From contig NC_072800.1 in NCBI RefSeq assembly GCF_028583425.1, forward strand, positions 10,491,001 through 10,555,000: 64,000 nucleotides of DNA. Direction: 5' to 3'. This document shows positions 51,901-62,349 of this stretch, in pieces. This DNA comes from Eublepharis macularius. Lineage: Eukaryota; Chordata; Lepidosauria; Squamata; Eublepharidae. The first letter of the stretch is position 1. Every line of letters starts with the position of its first letter. The notes under the pieces are model-generated. The model was not told the DNA's origin, searched no databases, and saw nothing but the letters and a program-made list of their open reading frames with translations. Both the position numbers and the translations under genes were made by a program.

Positions 51901-53857
51901 GTTTGGCTCTGCTAGATTAAAAATTAAGCAGAATCTCCAACATGGTGCTTTTTAAATTATATATTTAACACAATTACAACAAATTTCTGCTTATGGAAGC
52001 CCCAAGGATAACTATTTCAAAGATAACTATTTTAAGACATAGTAGTAAGTGTACTCACAAAGTGAAAGAAGCTAAGTAATGAAGCCACACACAGACTCTG
52101 CACACAACAGTATAAACTGTGTCCCAAGATGGCTTTCTATTCAGCAATTAGTATTCAGCAGAAACCACACCGAATGGCGCAGATGCATAAATTCTTATAA
52201 GAGAATTTCAAAAGATTTAACCACAATCCGCCCCCTACAGTATCTGAACACCAAGAGGTGGATAACCTTTCCACAGGATCATATCCTAGCTCTCTACTCC
52301 CCAAAATAAAACTATGGCCTTGGACTCAGGAGAACTGGACTCCGAGCCCTGCTGTTGCTCTTCTGTAACAAGAACATTTGTAAAAGATCCATTTGTGTGG
52401 ATTTATTTTTACAAATGATTAAGATAAAGAAAAGGTACGTTAATTTTCCATGCTCAGCCTTAAGTGTGGTATAATAGGCGACAGCCTGAAATATCAATTT
52501 CTGTCCAGATGGAGTTTCTGCTAAGTGTGTGTTGTGTGTGTATGTGTGTGTGTGTGTATAAGAGGCCTTGGCCAAAGTTGTATTATGCATCCTGGAGACC
52601 CCAGGTTCAAGTCCTCCCACTGGCAGGGCTAGGAAATTTCCCTGCCAAAAGAGCTAGTACATAAAGAGCTAGTTTAGGTGGGTAGCTGTCTAGGTTTGCA
52701 GCAGAACAGCAGGATATGAATCCAGTGGCACCCTAGAGACCACCAGGATTTTCAGGGTGTACGCTTTTGAGAGTCAAAGCTCCCTTCTTCAGACATATCC
52801 TGCTGACATTTGTAAATATTGTTCCAGCTACATGACCTGAACTTTTCTCCAATGGCAGCACCTCCATGGCTGTCCTCTTTGTGCTTTCCTGCAACAATTG
52901 TTCTGTGTGTGGCCACTTCTTACACCGTTAAGAACTATTCCAAACCACTTACCTGAGCAGTTTGCGTATCCTTCCTGTGAGGGTGGAAAACGGCAGGCTC
53001 AGCTCGGTCAGCTGGGTCATCTTGCTTAGCTTTTCTCCAGTCCTTGCAAGGGTGGCTTCATCCTCCGGAGTGAATCTCCTCACATCAAACGTCCTCGCTG
53101 GGAGCGCAAGTGACGTCAGCTGAGGAAAGTGAACATTGTTAAACAGCACTTCCAAATGCTCCATCTCCAACCGAACGTTGTGGACCACTTCAAACCTGCG
53201 CAGCAAAGAGGGCTCCGCCAGCTTTATGATGTAAAAGAGCTTCCGCGGGACCAGGTTGTCTGCTCTAAAGGCCACACAGTGGATCTTCAGTGGGCTGTGG
53301 CACCTCATCAGCAAGGCTTGAACAACCAATTCATAGCTTCTTTCAGTAACAAAGAGGTTGATAAGGACATCGACGGAGATCTCGGAAGCGCTGGGCCCAG
53401 GCTGCAGCCTTTGAATATCAATAAGCAGATCAAAGCAGATCTTGCAGAGCAGCTCCGTCCTGGCCCACCGCCCCAGTGCCTTCTGACACTTGCAGAGTTG
53501 GACTTCCACATCTTTGATGCCCGTTAGGTCCACTGTTTTGAGTCGCTTTGCATAAGGAGAGGAGCAATTCAACACATAGTCTTTCAGACCAGTGAGACAG
53601 CTGGCCAAACACACGCAGCAGGCTCTGCTACTGATGTCCTCCTGGTGATCGGCTGTCTTGCCTAACAGTTTTCCAACATCCAGTTCTGGCAGTGGCCAGT
53701 TTTCCACCAGATCATGGATCACTTCCCCCTGCTCCTGTAAGTAACCAGCCTTAAAAAGAAGAGGGAAAAGGTTGTGTGCGACACTGCCGAGACTCCTCCT
53801 GACGCGCCGCGTGTCAGACACCAAAGCCTCCGCACTTATGAACCGCAGAGAGCGCAT
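48964..53857 (-). CDS. LRRC14B: Leucine-rich repeat-containing protein 14B, two coding exons
   Basis: Exons 52953-53857 (905 nt) and 48964-49609 (646 nt) join as AG|C into 516 codons plus stop (human 514). The start MRSLRFISAEALVS equals the human N-terminus. The donor is CTCAG|GTAAGT and the acceptor CTCTTCAG. The protein belongs to the PRAME/LRRC14 family of leucine-rich-repeat proteins. Visible pieces are LLFKAGYLQEQGEVIHDLVE, DLTGIKDVEVQLCKC with conserved cysteines, LINLFVTE, then repeats such as LTELSLPFSTLTG, LKVLDVSNCSLNHVDMAYLA, LEVLDISGHDVTDLYPSTFF and LKSLTLEECNI, and the tail REDIKASTPLFGGYDAAVQE. Its role is not well established; related proteins act as substrate receptors for cullin-2 ligases. 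The single intron (49610-52952) carries a fold-back MITE and a Penelope-like element. Confidence 0.96.
49709..49968. mobile_element. Fold-back hAT-type MITE, copy 4
   Basis: Same structure and length as copy 3, with an exact 8-bp duplication, GACGCAAC, at 49701-49708 and 49969-49976. It lies in the LRRC14B intron, about 100 bp upstream of the exon 2 acceptor. Confidence 0.9.
50118..51273 (+). mobile_element. Penelope-like element with inverted pseudo-LTRs and GIY-YIG frame
   Basis: Two 438-bp arms (50153-50590 and 50839-51276) are inverted copies of each other and appear identical over at least 363 bp. They flank a 248-bp centre. An open frame across the centre (50572-50871, 99 codons) reads YIGQTSQPLRKRINGHKS, EHFNLPGHS and ELEFICKF, which is the GIY-YIG endonuclease of Penelope-like retroelements. 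The left arm has an extra 35-bp tail, as is usual for Penelope pseudo-LTRs. A 15-bp target duplication, TTTGGCCCTCTTCTA, flanks it (50103-50117 and 51274-51288). No reverse transcriptase is present, so this is a truncated insertion. It lies in the LRRC14B intron. Confidence 0.85.
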
Positions 53858-53928
53858 GGCTGCTGCCTGGCTCTTTCTGTCATGGAGGGTCTGTGTCTGA
53901 ACGGAGGCACTCCCTGGTTTGGCTACCT

Positions 53929-53947
53929 CTATTTTTAGCGGCAGCTG
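53929..53947. promoter_or_regulatory. LRRC14B: MEF2 site plus E-box upstream of LRRC14B
   Basis: CTATTTTTAG (53929-53938) is a full MEF2 consensus. CAGCTG (53942-53947) is an E-box of the MyoD type, three bases away. Both lie 72-90 bp upstream of the LRRC14B start codon. The pair suits a striated-muscle gene, which human LRRC14B is thought to be. The AT-rich core could alternatively serve as a TATA-like element. Confidence 0.55.
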
Positions 53948-54189
53948 CTGCTCTGTGGGTAGGCAAAGTAGTGTCTAGGGGGAAGCAAAATGAGCCATCA
54001 CATGTTACTATTCTGGTGCCAGAAACTTGACAAGTTTAGTACATTTAAATTTAATTTATGCATGTGGATTCACATGTACATCTTTTTTTGTAATAACATA
54101 TTACTTTTAATCAGCAGATGAGAGTTAAATAGACTTGTTTGCTGTTATGAAATGTACACAGGGTTATTTTAATAAATATTCTGACAATG

Positions 54190-54900
54190 TATATGAAATC
54201 AAATTTATTTAGATAGTGAGAAAGAGCTGTAAAAAATCAATACCATCTCTTGTCTATCATCAGTCTTTAAAATACTTAATATACCATGTTGACATGTATT
54301 TATATACTTTAAAACTGGAAACTCTACAACTCAGCCTAAAAAGCTCTCAACACAGCATTCAGTACACAAATAAAACAGAATCAAAGGCAGATAAAAACCT
54401 CAAATGCAACAAGACAAAGCATCGTTAATAAAACAGTCCATAATATCTCAATAAAAACTGTTTGAAAGAAAAATATAAAATCTAAGAGAAAACCAGTGCT
54501 ACTGTTTGGTCACACAAAAACCAACAGGTCAAATAAAACAATTACAACATTGGTTCAAAGCCTGAGTACAAATGGTTTTTTTTAAAAATCAGGTGACTAA
54601 AGCTCAGTTGATTCAGTGCCAAACAGGTCTCCAAGAAGACAGAATTTCAGGGGCAAAAGCGCCATCTCATAGAAGCCCTTTGTCTTTCTGGTCACCTGCC
54701 AGCTCAGCTCTGCGTGTTGGGCACAAAGAACAAGGGCTGTTTGGAATATTTTATCTCCTGGGAAGAGGTATACTGAAGCAGGTGATGCCCAGATCATTTA
54801 GGGTTATAAATAATTTTATGTTGAGAAAAGTCCAAGAGATCCACCAGATCAGAGCAAGGGCCTGGTTCGACCAGCATCTTGTTTGTGGTAGCAACTGACC
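54190..54900 (-). mobile_element. Degenerate LINE 3' region
   Basis: A-rich, with TAAAACAGAATCAAAGGCAG and repeated AATAAAAC motifs, followed by GCTCAGTTGATTCAGTGCC. It resembles LINE 3' regions in minus orientation; boundaries approximate. Confidence 0.35.
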
Positions 54901-55582
54901 AAATGCTCTGAGGAAGCCCCTAAGCATGGAACGAAGAGAACAGGCCTCCCCTGGCACTTCTTTTCAATATCTGGTATTCACATGGACACCTTTAAACTTG
55001 GAGGTTATACGGAACTATCATGGCTAAGAACTATTGATATTCTTGTTCTCCATGAATTTTTCTAATCCTTTTAAAGTCACCTGAATTTGATCCAAGTTTC
55101 ATGAACTGACTACACAAAAACTTTTAAAAATGATAAAACACAGTACATACCACAGTAGTAAAAATGATACAAATATCTTCTTTATTGCTCCATTTTAAAA
55201 AGAATCATATCAGAAAATTTTCTGAACAACAAACGTTGTGTGTAAGCTGTTGTGGGCCCAGCACCAAGGGGGTGTGAGAGGCAAGGGCAACGGAGGACAC
55301 AGATAACTTGTTGGAATGAGGAAAGGCCACAATTGCATTGGTGACAGCTTATGGAGCCTCGGAGCCTCCAAGGGCAGCATCCCAGCATTGGCCAATGGGC
55401 CTACTGGCTGATGACCCCTTCAGCCCTTCTGCTGAAAGGGGAAACGGCAGGATGGCAGGCCGAGGGATGCCACATGGGCGCAAACCTCTGTGTGGATCCC
55501 CCTGTCACCTGGGAGTGAGCCTGCCCCGACAGCTCCCACCTGGCCTTGTCCCTGTGATGCCTCACCCCCAAAATACTTTAAG

Positions 55583-55837
55583 AGCTAGTTTAGTTTAGTG
55601 GTTAAGAGCAGCAGGACTCTAATCCGGAGAGCCGGGTTTGATTCCCCACTCCTCCACTTGAAGCCAGCTGGGTGACCTTGGGCTAGTCACAGCTCTCTCA
55701 GAGCTCTCTCAGCCCCACCCACCTCACAGGGCGATTGTCGTGAGGATAATAACAACACACTTTGTAAACCGCTCTGAGTGTGGCATTCAGTTGTCCTGAA
55801 GGGTAGTATATAAATCGAATGTTACGATTATTATTAA
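55583..55837 (+). mobile_element. tRNA-derived SINE, copy B
   Basis: About 90% like copy A by eye, with the same box B (GGGTTTGATTCC), body and tail. Intergenic, upstream of LRRC14B. Confidence 0.85.
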
Positions 55838-56339
55838 GGGGATTCCCCCAAGTACGGGGAAACTGGGCATGTGGCCCTGTTTCCCCCCGCAAAGGATCTG
55901 TGCTCAATGCCAAAACTGCCCTAGCTGAGAGTATAAAGTGGTTTATTAAACCCAAGAGCCATTACAGACCCCAGTGACCGCTATAATGAGGGTGGGCTGC
56001 GTGGGAAGCCGCTTCAGGAGCTGGGGGCTGGAGGAAGACTGCATCCTCATGGCCTGCTGGTGGGAAAGCCCTCACCATGAGGACCCAGCCAGCCCGCTGC
56101 TGATTGGCGGGCAGGGCACCTGGAACGCAGGCTGTCGCACTGCCCAGCCCAGAGGGAGCTGCCAGGCCCTTGATAAAGCCAGCTGCCCTACCCTGCACCC
56201 CTCCACCCCCCGCAGGCCACAAACTGGGCCCCAGGTGAGTCTCGGGCCTGAGCGCCTCCAAAAACCTGGCTGATCTCCTTAGGAAAGTGCAGACACTCAC
56301 TAAAGAAAGCTTCAGTCCTTTACTAACTCTCTTTAACGT

Positions 56340-56480
56340 CAAGTGTAAGCTTTTGAGAGTCGGAGTGTTTGAAGAAGGGAGCTCTGCCTCTCAAAAGCTT
56401 ACACTCTGAAAACCTTGTTGGTCTCTAAGGTGGCACTGGATGAAACGCTTTCTGTCTTACTGCAAACCAGCAAGGCTACC
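56340..56480. mobile_element. Pseudo-LTR-like hairpin fragment
   Basis: GTAAGCTTTTGAGAG (from 56344) pairs with CTCTCAAAAGCTTAC. It is followed by a GTTGGTCTCTAAGGTGGCACT segment shared with the fragment at 27735. A single-armed relative lies at 52695-52800 in the LRRC14B intron. Confidence 0.45.
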
Positions 56481-59400
56481 CACCGGACTCTCCTGAGCAC
56501 CGGAAACCTTATTCAGTCATCCCACTGGTTTTCAAATCAACCTTCAGATAGCATAGACATCTGGAAGTCGCTTTTCAGGAAGCAAATGATACCACATTCC
56601 ACATTTTCCCGGTGCTTCTACAGAATCATGGAATACGCACAGTCTTAAGACTTTTGACCTGACGTGATGTGCTTGAGTAGGTTGGCTGTGGTTGAGAACA
56701 CAGCCTAATTAAGTATTAGAAATCTACGATCAGATCTCAAGTCTCTTTTAAACTTTCTCTTGCTGAAGTTCAAGCAACTATTGTGCTCGGTATGGAAGCT
56801 TATTCTGAGAACATTTGAGAATCTCCAGCATAAATGATTACAAATACATCTGTTCTTACTATATAGAAATATTCCCATATTTTAATTCAAGTTCGACATT
56901 TGCTCTTCACAGAACACACTTACTATTGCCTACTGAGTATGCACTAGCAAGAATGTAAAACAAAATTCTTCTATAAAAATGAACAACCCATATTGTGACA
57001 TAATAAAATATTTACATGACAGTCAATGACAGATTTTTAAAATTGTACATATAATTGCTTTTCTGCATTTACAGGATTGCCAGAAATATAGTAACATCTA
57101 ATGCTCATCAGCCATATACAAAATTCAGATCCAGGTTGAAGACATCTCCCCCCCCCCGCCCCCCGCAAAAAACTGTACTTCTCACATACAAACAAGGATG
57201 AATCCCCTTCTCAGAAGAATGCCAACGGGAATCCACGCAGTTGCAGGTACTGGGAGGTTCTGGTTTTAGAAAATCGTATTATGTACTTTGCACCAAATCA
57301 TCCTGAAAAATGACAAAGTTTATCTTGTAATTCAGAAGTCACATGAAGAGATTTTGGGGGGGAAGGTGTATCTGGAAGGAAGTTCCCTATTATAACTCAG
57401 GCTCCGAGAATTTGTATAGGAATGCCCGAATGAAAAGAATTTTGAATAATTTGCACTATCTGGCCCAGCACTATTCTGCATAACAGTTTCTCATCCCTTT
57501 TAAGCACAAGTGTCGAAACAACGGGTCCAATGCAACCAGTCCACTCATGGGAAGGGAACAGCAGGAATGCATTTGCTTGGTTTCTGGGTCAACACAGGCT
57601 ACGGATGAGGCAGCATGCCAGGCCAGAAGAGGTCCCCCCACCCCCCACCCCGCTCCCTGCACGGCCTTCTCCTCCGGGCTCGAAAGGAGCTGGCAAGGGC
57701 TGAGCGGCGGGCCCCTCAGAGTGCAGCCACAGGGCCCAGGAAGGCATCTGAGGATAGCCTGGCTGCATCAGTTCTGGCCAGGGGCCTGGGCAGTTGTACA
57801 GGTGGAGCCATCTACCATGAGATTCCTCCAGGCCGCGATATGCAACCTCCTTTCCTCTTTCCTGACTAGAGGTTAACTAGCATGCTCAGGCCAACACTAA
57901 CTCAGGCCACTCGGTACTCTGGTGAGGCAAGAAGAAGAGCATGGTCTGCCATAAATATTCAGCTGAGGTGCCGATGTTCACACACATTGCACATTGCACA
58001 GTTCTGGGGTATTAGATTCAGAAGTCAGCGGCACACACACTCCGCCCCAACTGCAACGGACTCTGCACACCCTGTCTGTCCTCCGTGCATACAAGCAGGG
58101 TCTGGATCATGTTCAGTGAGTGTATCTTCTTTTAAAATCTCTAATAGTTTGAAGCCTTGTAGCATGGTAGAATGTAACCTTGTTGGCAGAGCAGATTATG
58201 TGCTGGACTGGAACAAGAATAGCTCCATTCCAACAACTGTTCAGACTTTGCCAGGCTGTTTCTCATCTGGAGAATGGGATTAATGGTGCCTTTAACAATG
58301 TAAGGTAGCCCTTCACCTGCCAGGGTTTGATTTCCCATTAACACATTATGCCAGGGCTCTAGTCTGGACTAGCATTTTGTGGCCTTCTGAGCACAGTTGA
58401 AGGTGCTGTTTTTGACCTATGATGACCTGGACAGCCCAGGAGAGCCTGATCTCATCAGATCTCAGAAGCTAAGCAGGGTCAGCCTCGGTTAGTAATTGGA
58501 CGGGAGACCTCCAACGAAGGGCCAGGGCTGCAGAGGCAGGCAATGGCAACCCACCTCTGTTAGTCTCTTGCCATGAAAATCCTGCCAAGGGGTGCCATAA
58601 GTCAGCATTCTTGTGGGCAGGATTTCATCCAACCTTTAATCACAGAAGGCTCATGTAACTAAGACACCTTGGCTGTTTCCACACTGTCTATAAATAGCAG
58701 GAGACTCATGCGATTTTTAACACCATCCGACTACAAAACGCCATAAATCACTGTTTGTGGCATTTTGTAAACAGATGGCATCAAAAATCACCCGAGGAAG
58801 CCGGACGCCTTCTGTGAGTCTCGTGTTACTTATAAACAGTGTGGGAACGGCCCATGTTTCCCCCTAGTCACTGTAATTGTGATGAAGACCAAGAGCATCA
58901 TCATTGTGAGAGCCCTCTGTGCATGTCCTATGGAAGTGAGATTCTAGTATGGATATTGCCTCTTGACTATTTTCTTTCTTTTTAGCCAAATCTTCATATT
59001 CATCATAATCCAAAAACCTGCGTGCCGTTCAGGAACAGGCTATCCAATGCAACTGCAGGCCACACTGCTGTAAGGCATGTTTGGAATTGCCCACAAGACA
59101 GTTTCTGACACTGGAAAGAGAAACCATTTATAGAAAATGATGATAGGGAGAGAAATTAAACTACAATAAAAGTTGATATTCAGTATTTTCTCAAATACTG
59201 TTAGAGCATGCAAGGCAAGTATTCAAAAATTTTCTCATGCCCCAGTATGATTGGTTATTAATTTTTTTAGCAAAATTAGAATCAGGCCAGTTTTTAAAAT
59301 TAAGTAGATCTTTATAGCATAGAGCTTACTTACTGAATGTATTGTCTGTGTGTCAAACCATTGTTGAAAGGCCTAAAATATGAGAGGTTTTATTCTGATA

Positions 59401-61002
59401 GAAAAGGGAGGGAAAGTTAATTACAATCAGCATGACTTCTTATTTAAAATAATCTGTGCCCTACTTCTAATCTATCTTCTTTACCTTCGTAATATTTTCC
59501 AGTTGACAAGGATTCTCATTCACAAAGAGTATAATCCTAAACAGTTATGTCCTTCTAAGCCTCCTGACTTCAACGGATTCAGAAAGGTGTAACTTTGTTT
59601 AGGATTGTACTGCAAGCAACGTAACCTTACAATTTATAAAAGGTGATGATGTAAAAATTTACTGTATATTTTGATCTACAGTAATAAAGAAGATACAATT
59701 TAAGGTAACCTCAGACAAAGCTTGGCCAACATTTTAAGAGAAACAACAGAAAACAGTTGCCCTAAAATCTATGCTTTGCTGTCTTAACGAGGAAGTGTCT
59801 GGAATTCATCCTCGCCTGACCGCTCCACTGCCAACGGAAGGCTACGGATCGCCGCCTTCAGTCAGCCAGCAGCTGAGGACCAGCTCCAGCATCTGCTGCC
59901 CCGCAAGATGAAGACCAAATAATTTTAGTGCTGTTAGTTGAATAGGTACACTGTGCTCTAAATGATTAAAGACAATATAAAATAACCCCCCAAACGAAGC
60001 ATGTTCATAGCTCATTCATTTCACTCTCTCCTTTTGAAACTGGAAGGATTTAGAGTTTCACTTTGGTGGGACTAGGATTGCTAGATGCCCTGAGGTTCAG
60101 ACCCCGAGACTACAGAGGCAGCATCTGCTGCCCCGCAAGTCTGCCCCGCGATGCCTGGCAGACTGAAGGTGGTGACCAGTGGGTTGGTGCCAAGAGCCTA
60201 CTGGTACCAGGGGCCAACCAGGAGAAAAGCGTGCCTGTGCTGGTGCCTCAAGACGGCCCGATGGACATGTGGGAAGAGTGAAGGGCAAAACCTCTCAAGG
60301 CAATATAATCATCACCTGTCCCCTTGAATCTGGCTACTTCCCCTGAAAAGGCAACTGAAAATTTGGGTCAGGCCATGAAACCTGGTTATGCCCCCTATGG
60401 AGGTCCAGCCATCCAGTATCTCTGTGATTGGCTCTCAGGCATTCTCAATGCCCACAGATACTCTCCAGACTGAAAAAAGCAGAAGGACCACTTAGGTGAG
60501 TAGCTGCCTTTGTCCTAGCATAGTCCCAGGGACTAGTTGTGTTCTCTGTTGCTAAGGGAAGTGGGCCAAAAGGGGAGGAAGAAACTGTCAAGAACAAGAG
60601 GCTATTTACTACAAGAGCAAGCCAGGAAGGCAGCAACATGAGGAGATATGTCATATATCATTTGCCAGGATTTTTAAAATGTACAGAAATGTCTCTGTGT
60701 GTGCATGAATCAATGACTTTCAAATAATGTTCCTTAAATTCCTTGGAAGGTTATCAGTGAAAAATTAGTAATGGCGGGCCAACCTATTTGAAAGACAGCA
60801 TGGGTGCCACCACAAATCTTCCTGCAATGTACCACTGTAAACAGTGCAGGAGGTGTTCTAAGCTGCATTCTTAATTCACAGGCCTGGCCAACATTGCCTG
60901 AATTCTGGGACTCTAGAATATGCCCTAGAATCGTCTACAACATGGCAGATGTTCAAAGGTTCCTTAAGAGACATGAAGGTGAAAAATATTCTCTCAATGA
61001 TG
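56481..61002. other. Intergenic, mostly unassigned
   Basis: Contains the 5S SINE at 58411 and a GC-rich patch at 57600-57850 whose frames carry stops. No DH, PH or other domain exon was recognised on either strand. Confidence 0.4.
58411..58640 (+). mobile_element. 5S-rRNA-derived SINE
   Basis: GCCTGATCTCATCAGATCTC then AGAAGCTAAGCAGGGTCAG and GACGGGAGACC match the 3' half of 5S rRNA. These are followed by the usual body, GGCAATGGCAACCCACCTCT. Confidence 0.8.
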
Positions 61003-61375
61003 CAGAGGAGTTAGCTGTGTTAGTCTGTAGTAGCAAAATCAAAAAAAGTCCAGTAGCACCTTTAAGACTAACCAACTTTATTGTAGCATAAGCTTTCGAG
61101 AATCACAGTTCTCTTCGTCAGATGCATGGAGGGTGAGAAGAAACTGGTCAGATATATAGGTGAAGAGGGGAGGGAGGAGTAGATGCAAACAGAAGCAAAC
61201 TGATCTCCATATCAGAAGCTGCTGTTTGCATCTACTCCTCCCTCCCCTCTCCACTATATATCTGACCAGTTTCTTCTTGCCCTCCATGCATCTGACGAAG
61301 AGAACTGTGATTCTCGAAAACTTATGCTACAATAAAGTGGGTTAGTCTTAAAGGTGCTACTGGACTCTTTTTGAT
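61003..61375 (+). mobile_element. Penelope-derived hairpin element
   Basis: Same family as the 12035 copy, with both inverted arms nearly complete (GAGGAGTTAGCTGTGTTAG at the left; the right end inverts the CAAAATCAAAAAAAGTCCAG segment). Target duplication TTCTCTCAATGATG at 60989-61002 and 61376-61389. No coding centre. Confidence 0.82.
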
Positions 61376-62131
61376 TTCTCTCAATGATGACACTTTGGAA
61401 ACCACTGCAGTAGAATGAATGGATTGATCTCATCTGGGTTTTGATTTGATTTTTAAATGGCTTTTGTACCATGTGGGCTTTTGTACCATGTGGGGTAAAC
61501 TGAATCAAAGGACTAAAAGAAGTCGATTCATTTGAGCACTTTGAGTATGGGTGGGAAAATGGACGAATCTTTTAAAAAATCTGAGGCGGATATAATAGAC
61601 CAGCTGTTTTCAAGCCATGCAAAAGGGCAGAGCCGTGAGGGTGGGGGTTGAAGAGCTGCAAGGAATGGAGGCCTGCCGCCGCCAAAGTGGCTCTGTCTGA
61701 ACGTGCAGAAATCTGAATTAATTTGGGTTTATAAATCATGGTTTGTGCTCATTACAGCTGGGTATGATGATGTCTGTATTGACAGATCATTTTTTCAGCC
61801 GTGCCCCTAGAGGCCCCTGAGCCACAGAAAGATCTACGCTGATGGAACCTGAGAGGTGGCCCGTCTGTGGTTTGTTGGGAACTGCAAACCATGGCCTTGA
61901 TATGATGTCTGAGCTACATAATCGTGTCAGTTCTGTGTTCTCTCTCCATAGCTGGGCGTAGAATTTGAATGTGGGGAGCCCTCCACTATAGAGGAAGTGG
62001 AGAAGGTAAGGAAGCTTTCCTGGCCTTAAAGCTCCAAGTGGCAATGAATTGATAAAATGGCAAAACGTTTAAAACTGTTAGCCATTTTCACTGGGAGTAT
62101 CATTATTTGTTTTAGCAAAGGAGATACTTAC

Positions 62132-62349
62132 AGCTGTGATATCCTGAATGCTGCCCTTTGGCCTGGGATTCTTCTCCGAGAGGGCAGGCGACGTGCATTG
62201 CGATGGAGGCCTGGAGCCAGGGCTGGGGAGGCCTTCTTCATCCAGAAATGCCTCTGCAGGAAGCAAGGAGAGCCCGGTCTGGGCAGGGCTGCTGAAGCCA
62301 CTCAGGCTTTCACCTGATGTGCCCTGGGACGATTCAGAACTCTCGGTAA
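62132..62349 (-). CDS. Candidate internal exon, Ser/Pro-rich, possibly PLEKHG4B
   Basis: The 218-nt segment is open for 72 codons (TESSESSQGTSGESLSGFSS ... PKGSIQDITA). It has a strong polypyrimidine acceptor, CTTCCTGCAG, and a donor AGCT|GTAAGTATC. The product is Ser/Pro-rich and without a recognisable domain. In human the neighbour upstream of LRRC14B on the same strand is PLEKHG4B, so that identity follows from position only. I could not find its DH or PH exons in the rest of the window. Confidence 0.45.

Noticed and set aside
57547-57876. GC-rich open frames on both strands, considered as a terminal exon of PLEKHG4B
   Set aside because: Stops interrupt every plausible frame and no homology or splice support is visible.
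61952-62005. Plus-strand 54-nt exon-like segment (LGVEFECGEPSTIEEVEK) with good acceptor and donor
   Set aside because: Eighteen codons with no recognisable neighbours in phase on the plus strand. Such short segments arise easily by chance.
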